From: UBA5186 sp040005095 | GTDB lineage: Bacteria; Actinomycetota; Thermoleophilia; Gaiellales; Gaiellaceae | Direction: 5' to 3' | Length of the DNA: 10,307 bases | Assembly (NCBI GenBank): GCA_040005095.1 | Contig: JBDTZN010000069.1 | Span: forward strand, 1-10,307 | Shown: positions 1 through 4,210 of the stretch, one piece after another | How positions within the stretch are numbered: position 1 is the first letter of the stretch | Layout of the letters: the number at the start of each line of letters is the position of its first letter | Position numbers and translations under genes: made by a program | The notes under the pieces: model-generated | Seen by the model: only the letters and a program-made list of their open reading frames with translations | Databases searched by the model: none | Told to the model about the DNA's origin: nothing

Positions 1-2
1 AG

Positions 3-71
3 GCCGTGAAGGCCGGCGGCGGCGGCAGCGGTGGCATCGGGAGTGGCGGCGGCGGAGGCGGCAACTTCTAG
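3..71 (+). CDS. C-terminal end of an unidentified Gly/Ser-rich protein (partial)
   Basis: The frame ending in TAG at 69-71 reads a glycine-rich tail of 22 residues that finishes with Asn-Phe; the rest of the gene lies outside the window. Apart from a few Ala, Val, Lys, Ser and Ile residues the tail is glycine, so it looks like a flexible low-complexity C-terminus and gives no clue to function. Support for it being coding is the clean stop followed 12 bases later by a large hairpin, as expected at the end of a transcription unit. The family cannot be named from so short a piece. It could also be non-coding GC-rich sequence. Confidence 0.45.
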   Translation, partial: AVKAGGGGSGGIGSGGGGGGNF

Positions 72-83
72 CGAACGTCGCGC

Positions 84-138
84 CTCTCCCTAGCAACGTC
101 GAAGGCCGCCTCCGGGCGGCCTTCGACGTTAGGGAGAG
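84..138 (+). terminator. Large hairpin, probable terminator of the upstream gene
   Basis: The arms pair as a perfect 16-bp inner stem (95-110 with 115-130) closed by a 4-base TCCG loop, and an 8-bp outer stem (84-91 with 131-138). A 3-base bulge (AGC, 92-94) on the left side separates the two. It begins 12 bases after the upstream stop and ends before the pyrF start. No T-run follows, so it may be a U-less actinobacterial-type terminator or an RNA-stabilising or regulatory hairpin. The structure is seen directly; the terminator role is inferred. Confidence 0.65.
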
Positions 139-151
139 CTGGGCTGAGCAG

Positions 152-157
152 TAGCCT
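152..157 (+). promoter_or_regulatory. Candidate -10 box (TAGCCT) before pyrF
   Basis: This TANNNT hexamer lies 9 bases before the ATG at 167. It matches the boxes seen 6-7 bases before the starts at 2108, 4211 and 9029, and suggests a very short or absent 5' leader. No clear -35 element is visible. A GGAGGAG at 160-166 directly abuts the ATG, too close to act as a normal Shine-Dalgarno for it. Confidence 0.4.
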
Positions 158-166
158 TTGGAGGAG

Positions 167-1096
167 ATGGCACAGGAGCTGCGCACCGAGCCCTGGCTCG
201 CGACGACCTACTTCGGAGACCGGCTCGCAGAAGCAGTCGAGCGCAAGCGCAGCCAGCTCGTCGTCGGCCTCGACCCGCAGGTCGACCTCCTGCCCGTCGA
301 GCTCCGAGGAGACGTGCACCTCGGGCGCGAGCAGGCGGCGGAGGCCTTCGGCCGGTTCTGCCGCGGGGTGATCGACTCCGTCGCCCCGTACGTCGTCGCC
401 GTCAAGCCGCAGTCCGCCTTCTTCGAGGAGCTCGGCGCCGACGGCGTGCGCGCGCTCGAGGACGTGTGCGCATACGCGAGACAGGCCGGCCTGCTCGTGA
501 TCCTCGACGCGAAGCGGGGCGACATCGGGTCGACCTCGCGCGCGTATGCAGCCGCGTTCCTCGGGCCGCGCGGCCAGGAGGGCCCACTGGCCGACGCGCT
601 GACCGTGAACCCGTACCTCGGGCGCGACGCGGTCGAGCCGATGCTCGCGGCCTGCAAGCGCGAAGGCGCAGGGATCTTCTGCGTGGTCAAGACGTCGAAC
701 GCGGGCAGCGCCGAGGTGCAGGACGCGATCCTCACCGACGGGAAGCCGCTCTGGCAGCACGTCGCCCGGCTCGTCCGGGAGTGGGGCGACGACATCGTCG
801 GCGCGCGCGGCCTGTCGAGCGTTGGCGCGGTGATCGGTGCCACCCATCCGCGCGCGGTCGGCGAGGCGAGGCGGCTCCTGCCGAAGTCGATCCTCCTGCT
901 TCCCGGGGTCGGAGCGCAGGGAGCGACGCCCGCCGACGTCGCGCGCGCCTTCACGAGCGGGCCTGCCAGCGCGCTTGTCACGGTCTCGCGAGCTCTGATC
1001 TACGCGTTTCGCGTCGACGGCGGCGAGTGGCGCGCGGCCGCGGGCGCGGAGGCTGCCCGGCTGCGCGGCGAAGTGTGGAACGTCTCCGGCTGGTGA
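167..1096 (+). CDS. pyrF: Orotidine 5'-phosphate decarboxylase
   Basis: The product catalyses decarboxylation of OMP to UMP, the last step of de novo UMP synthesis, in the cytoplasm. Near the N-terminus is a VVGLDP strand motif. The catalytic signature DAKRGDI is at residues 114-120, with the Lys-Asp charge network of the family. It is followed by an STSRAYAAAF helix, a TVNPYLG segment and a VVKTSNAGS segment. At 309 residues it fits the longer OMP decarboxylase subfamily found in mycobacteria and other actinobacteria rather than the shorter E. coli type. I chose the ATG at 167; a TTG at 158 is in frame but would lie right against the probable -10 box. The stop TGA overlaps the GTG start of the LysM gene, so the two are probably co-transcribed and translationally coupled. 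A strong hairpin separates it from the gene before. Confidence 0.95.
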   Translation: MAQELRTEPWLATTYFGDRLAEAVERKRSQLVVGLDPQVDLLPVELRGDVHLGREQAAEAFGRFCRGVIDSVAPYVVAVKPQSAFFEELGADGVRALEDVCAYARQAGLLVILDAKRGDIGSTSRAYAAAFLGPRGQEGPLADALTVNPYLGRDAVEPMLAACKREGAGIFCVVKTSNAGSAEVQDAILTDGKPLWQHVARLVREWGDDIVGARGLSSVGAVIGATHPRAVGEARRLLPKSILLLPGVGAQGATPADVARAFTSGPASALVTVSRALIYAFRVDGGEWRAAAGAEAARLRGEVWNVSGW

Positions 1097-1446
1097 GGCA
1101 ACCGCGGAGGGGACTCGCACGGTATGCGGCGCCCGTCGCGTTCCTGCTCGCCGCGACGATCGCGGTGCTCCTGATCCGCTCGGCGCTCGACGAGAGCGGC
1201 CCCGCGGCGGGAACGACCAGCGTGGCGACGACGCAGCCGACCACGACGGCCACGACGACCACCGCGACGACGACCACGCCTACCACTACCACGACGGGCG
1301 CGGCCGAGTTCCACACGATCGTCAGCGGCGACACGTTCCAGCAGCTCGCGCTCGACAATCACACGTCGGTGGACGAGCTCGTGCGCCTCAACCCGGGCGT
1401 CAATCCATCGGCGTTGACGGTAGGCCAGAAGATCCGGATCCGCTAG
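1093..1446 (+). CDS. Membrane-anchored LysM-domain protein with Thr-rich linker
   Basis: This 117-residue protein starts at a GTG that overlaps the pyrF stop (GTGA). It has a basic N-terminus (several Arg in residues 2-10), one hydrophobic segment at about residues 11-28, and a threonine-rich linker at about residues 46-68. A single LysM domain fills residues 73-117, seen as an HTIVSGDTFQQLA start, an LVRLNPGVNPS centre and a VGQKIRIR end. LysM domains bind GlcNAc-containing glycans such as peptidoglycan. The order basic end, one helix, linker, LysM suggests a type II anchored protein whose domain reaches into the wall; the linker may be O-glycosylated (inference). It lacks any catalytic domain. 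No job tied to pyrimidine synthesis is apparent, so the pairing with pyrF may only reflect shared transcription. Its stop shares CTAG with the stop of the opposing gene. Confidence 0.85.
   Translation: MRQPRRGLARYAAPVAFLLAATIAVLLIRSALDESGPAAGTTSVATTQPTTTATTTTATTTTPTTTTTGAAEFHTIVSGDTFQQLALDNHTSVDELVRLNPGVNPSALTVGQKIRIR
1228..1296 (+). repeat. ACG/ACC triplet-rich tract encoding the Thr linker
   Basis: Of 23 consecutive codons, 18 encode Thr, nearly all ACG or ACC, broken only by Gln, Pro and Ala. The tract is a low-complexity trinucleotide run and so a likely place for length change by slippage or recombination. It lies wholly inside the LysM gene and keeps frame. Confidence 0.7.
1443..1446. 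other. Shared CTAG: overlapping stop codons of convergent genes
   Basis: TAG at 1444-1446 ends the LysM gene on the plus strand, and the complement of 1443-1445 reads TAG and ends the minus-strand regulator remnant. The two stops therefore share one 4-bp palindrome, with no space between the reading frames. Confidence 0.85.
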
Positions 1447-1805
1447 CTGCCGAGAAACATCCGCCGGTAGTACCGCCTGAGCCAGGCTTCGAAGGCGTCG
1501 GGCGTCATTCCGAGCTCGCCGGTGAGCGTGCGGTAGGTACCCCAGTTGAGTGCGACCCAGAATGCTTCGAGGACCTCGTCGAAGTCGAGTCCGACGACCT
1601 CGGGCTTCGCGAGCAGGGTGGTCGCAGCCCAGTGGACACCCGTGCGCCGGTTACTCGTCATTAGCTCCCAGAGCTGCGCGACTGCGAGGTCGCTCGCCGC
1701 CGCGTGCTGGACCGCACAGGCGAGCAGCGCCGACCGCTCCGCGATCGCGCGGACGTGCGCGGCGTGCAGATCGAGCATCGTCGCTGCGTCAGGGGCTGCT
1801 TCCAT
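1443..1805 (-). pseudogene. TetR-family regulator remnant, ligand-binding domain only
   Basis: The 120-residue frame resembles the C-terminal, ligand-binding part of TetR-type repressors. It is all-helical in look, with an AAHVRAIAERSALLA helix near the start and an FWVALNWGTYRTLTGE segment followed by TPDAFEAWLRRYYRRMFL at the end. TetR proteins are usually about 190-210 residues with a helix-turn-helix in the first 50 or so. Here those residues are missing: reading upstream in the same frame past 1805 gives Arg/Ser/Gly-rich sequence with no HTH. There is no promoter-like box or ribosome site before the ATG, and the next gene starts at once on the other strand. I infer a 5'-truncated, non-functional repressor, though a short protein could still be made. 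The family call rests on pattern memory of the C-terminal half, so it is moderate. Confidence 0.6.
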
Positions 1806-1816
1806 CGCTCGGGCGC

Positions 1817-2089
1817 GTGACCGCCAAGAAGCTGGCCGGCTCCCGGCGCGGCTACGTCGTCCGGATCCCGTTCTCGGCCCAGGATGACAATGCCGTCTCG
1901 TACCGGCTCGAGCTCCGCGACGGGCGGCACGCCTTGGTGTCGAAGACGGGCGACGTGGCGGGTGGGATGGCGCCGCCGTCGCTTCGCGTGTTCCCGCCTC
2001 GAGGTGTTCGCAAGGTCACCCTTGCCGTCATCGCCTCGGACGCCGTGGGCAACGAACGCACCGCTACGCGCTCGGTCAAGCTTCCTTAG
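1817..2089 (+). pseudogene. C-terminal remnant of an Ig/Fn3-like exported protein
   Basis: From the GTG at 1817 the frame gives about 90 residues made of alternating strands, with YRLELRDGRHALVSKTGD in the middle and ASDAVGNERTATRSVKLP at the end. That ending is typical of the last beta-sandwich repeat of secreted multidomain proteins, where a D-x-x-G-N turn precedes the final strand. There is no signal peptide, no ribosome site and no promoter-like box before it, so the N-terminal part of a larger gene seems lost. The cut lies within about 20 bases of the cut in the regulator remnant on the other strand. The host protein's full identity (for example a secreted peptidase) cannot be told from this fragment. 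It could also be a small expressed protein. Confidence 0.5.
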
Positions 2090-2094
2090 CGCGC

Positions 2095-2100
2095 TAGCCT
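2095..2100 (+). promoter_or_regulatory. Candidate -10 box (TAGCCT) for leaderless carboxypeptidase start
   Basis: TAGCCT sits 7 bases before the GTG at 2108. That places the expected transcription start at or next to the start codon, and no Shine-Dalgarno is present in the gap. No convincing -35 is seen. The same box sequence occurs before pyrF. Confidence 0.45.
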
Positions 2101-2107
2101 GAGTCGC

Positions 2108-3223
2108 GTGAAGGCTCGCCTCTTCGTGGCGCTCGCGGCACTCGTCTTTGTCGCACCCGCGACCGCCGCGCCGCCCGCGGTGCACGCGCGGGCCTGGTTC
2201 GTCCAGAGCGGCACCACGGGCGAGGTGCTCGCCCACCACGGCGAGCGCGCAAGCGTGCCGATCGCGAGCATCACGAAGCTGATGACCGTTCTCGTCACGC
2301 TGGAGCACGCGAAGCTCGACGACGTCGTAACGGTCGAGCCGAGCGCCTCGGAAGTGGGCGAGTCGACGATCAACCTTCGGCCCGGGGAGCGCATCACCGT
2401 GCGCGATCTGATTCGCGCGGCGCTCATTCAGAGCGCGAACGACGCGGCCAACGCCCTTGCCGATTACGTCGGCAAGGGAGACGAGGAACGCTTCGTCGGG
2501 ATGATGAATGCCAAGGCTCGCGAGCTCGGGCTGAACGAGACGCATTTCGTCCGGCCGGACGGGCTCGACGTCGCCGGCCACGTCTCGAGCGCGCGTGACG
2601 TGACGAAGCTCGCCCAGGTCCTGATGCACGACCGCTTCGTTCGCAGCGTCGTTCGCGAGCGCACCGCGACGATCTCGGGCGGGCGCACGCTGCACACGTG
2701 GAACGACCTGCTCGGCCAGTTCCCGGGCCTCCTCGGCGTGAAGACCGGTCACACGGGAGCCGCCGGCTGGTGCGAGGTCGCGGCGGCCCGCGGACCCGGC
2801 GTGACAATCTATGTGGCGGTGCTGGGTAGTCCCACGCGCAGCAGTCGAAATGCGGATCTCGCGGAGCTCCTCCGCTACGGGCTCTCCCGCTACCGTCTCG
2901 TTCCCGTCATTCCCCAGCGGTCGTACGCCTGGGTGGAGACCGGCTACGGGAAGCGTCGGCTCGAGCTCGTGCCCGCTCGGCCGATGAGCCGCTCGATTCG
3001 CGTGGACGTCCCGCTCGTTGAACGCGTGGTCGCACCCGGGGTCGTCGGCCTCCCGATCCACCGCGGCCAGCAGCTCGGCGAGGTGCAGGTCTACGCGCGC
3101 GGGCGCCTGCTCGGATCGCGCCCGCTCGTCGCGGCGCGCGACGTCTCGCGGCCGGGCCTGGCCTCGCGCGTCGGCTGGTTCGCGGGCCGCACGGCGCGTC
3201 ACATCGGGAGCTGGTTCACGTGA
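2108..3223 (+). CDS. D-alanyl-D-alanine carboxypeptidase (peptidase S11, penicillin-binding)
   Basis: The enzyme removes the terminal D-Ala from peptidoglycan stem pentapeptides outside the membrane, limiting cross-linking. All three serine-DD-peptidase motifs are present: SITK at residues 54-57 (nucleophile Ser54, base Lys57), SAN at 109-111 and KTG at 212-214. Residues 1-21 form a signal peptide (Lys/Arg start, Ala/Val/Leu core, ATA-A cleavage region). After the catalytic domain, residues from about 260 to 340 match the C-terminal beta domain of PBP5-like enzymes. The last 20 residues (GWFAGRTARHIGSWF) look like an amphipathic helix that could tether the protein to the membrane. At 371 residues it has usual family length. 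The GTG start is supported by the signal peptide and the -10 box 7 bases upstream. Its stop overlaps the start of the sugar kinase as GTGA. The exact subgroup (dacA, dacF and so on) is not resolved. Confidence 0.92.
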   Translation: MKARLFVALAALVFVAPATAAPPAVHARAWFVQSGTTGEVLAHHGERASVPIASITKLMTVLVTLEHAKLDDVVTVEPSASEVGESTINLRPGERITVRDLIRAALIQSANDAANALADYVGKGDEERFVGMMNAKARELGLNETHFVRPDGLDVAGHVSSARDVTKLAQVLMHDRFVRSVVRERTATISGGRTLHTWNDLLGQFPGLLGVKTGHTGAAGWCEVAAARGPGVTIYVAVLGSPTRSSRNADLAELLRYGLSRYRLVPVIPQRSYAWVETGYGKRRLELVPARPMSRSIRVDVPLVERVVAPGVVGLPIHRGQQLGEVQVYARGRLLGSRPLVAARDVSRPGLASRVGWFAGRTARHIGSWFT

Positions 3224-4179
3224 TCATCACGGTGACCCTGAACGCGGCGATCGACCGCACCCTGACCGTTCCGAACTTCCAGCGCGGCCAGCGGCACCGC
3301 GCCAGCGAGGGCCTGATGCTCGCGGGCGGAAAGGGAATCAACGTCGCGCGGGCGCTGAAGCGGCTCGACGTCCCGGTGGTCGCGACCGGCCTCGCGGGCG
3401 GGGGAACCGGCACGCAGATCGTCGAGGCCCTGACCGCGGAGGCGATCCTCAACGACTTCGTCCGCATTCAGGACGAGTCGCGCACGTCGACCGTGGTGGC
3501 CGATCCGACCGGCGGAACCTTCACGGAGGTCTACGAGTGGGGGCCGCACGTCGACGAGGACGAGCTGGCGATTCTGCTCGACAAGCTGCGGTACCTCTCG
3601 CGGGGAGCCGACTTCGTCGTCTTCTCCGGATCGCTGCCGCGAGGGGTCGACGACGGGTTCTACGCCGAGGCGATTCGCGACCTGAACCGGCGCGGAGTGC
3701 CGTGCGTCCTCGACGCGGAAGGCCCGCCGCTTCGTCTCGGCACCGAGGCCGAGCCGTTCCTCGTCTCGCCGAATCAGGGCGAGGCGGAGTCGCTGGCCGG
3801 ACAGGAGTTCCGCGACGCCGAGGACTTCCGGATGGCGCTCGACACGATCGCGGAGATTGGGGCGCGGAACGTCCTGATCAGCCAGGAGTGGGGGTGCTTC
3901 TGCCGCTTCCGCGAGGAACGGAACGTGCGCTACTTCGGCGCCGAGCCACCGCGCGTCGAGCCGGTGTCGTCGGTCGGTGCGGGCGACGTGCTGCTGGCGG
4001 CCTTCCTCGCGGGTCGCGTGAACGGCAAGACGCTCGAGGAGTCGCTTCGCGGCGGTGTCGCAACCGCGGCCGCTTCGACGCTCGAGGTCGGCGCGGGCCG
4101 CTTCGACCCTGCGGCGGCAGGTCGGCTCCATGCCGCCTCGACGGTCACCGAGCTCGAATCGGTCGTCTCGACGCCCTAG
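3220..4179 (+). CDS. PfkB-family hexose phosphate kinase (1-phosphofructokinase-like)
   Basis: The product is a 319-residue ribokinase-fold kinase of the 1-phosphofructokinase/tagatose-6-phosphate kinase group, which transfers phosphate from ATP to a sugar phosphate. The start ITVTLNAAIDRT and the GGKGINVARAL motif (from residue 36) are typical of this group. FSGSLPRGV (about 136-143), NQGEAE (185-190) and the catalytic SSVGAGD (250-256, base Asp256) follow. After GAGD the sequence is VLLAAF, where many members have a Ser and AGF, a small departure that leaves the catalytic Asp intact. The true substrate (fructose 1-phosphate, fructose 6-phosphate or tagatose 6-phosphate) cannot be decided; there is no fructose PTS or its regulator nearby. 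The GTG start overlaps the carboxypeptidase stop, suggesting translational coupling. The gap to guaB is 31 bases and holds a promoter-like box. Confidence 0.88.
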   Translation: MIITVTLNAAIDRTLTVPNFQRGQRHRASEGLMLAGGKGINVARALKRLDVPVVATGLAGGGTGTQIVEALTAEAILNDFVRIQDESRTSTVVADPTGGTFTEVYEWGPHVDEDELAILLDKLRYLSRGADFVVFSGSLPRGVDDGFYAEAIRDLNRRGVPCVLDAEGPPLRLGTEAEPFLVSPNQGEAESLAGQEFRDAEDFRMALDTIAEIGARNVLISQEWGCFCRFREERNVRYFGAEPPRVEPVSSVGAGDVLLAAFLAGRVNGKTLEESLRGGVATAAASTLEVGAGRFDPAAAGRLHAASTVTELESVVSTP

Positions 4180-4198
4180 GCGCGTCAGACACGCCTGC

Positions 4199-4204
4199 TA
4201 GCTT
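4199..4204 (+). promoter_or_regulatory. Candidate -10 box (TAGCTT) for leaderless guaB
   Basis: TAGCTT ends 6 bases before the guaB ATG, in the short gap after the kinase gene. There is no Shine-Dalgarno between box and start, consistent with a transcript that begins at the ATG. No -35 is clear. guaB may also be reached by read-through from the kinase operon. Confidence 0.45.
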
Positions 4205-4210
4205 TCGCGG

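Noticed and set aside
1550..1816. Plus-strand open frame leading into the Ig-like remnant as its true N-terminus
   Set aside because: This part is antisense to the TetR-like remnant, is Arg/Ala-rich with no signal peptide or beta-strand pattern, and the sequence changes character near 1810.
1661..3202. 513-codon open frame on the minus strand
   Set aside because: It lies opposite the S11 carboxypeptidase, which has all its catalytic motifs, and its Arg/His/Ala/Asp-rich translation resembles no family. Long antisense frames are expected at this G+C.
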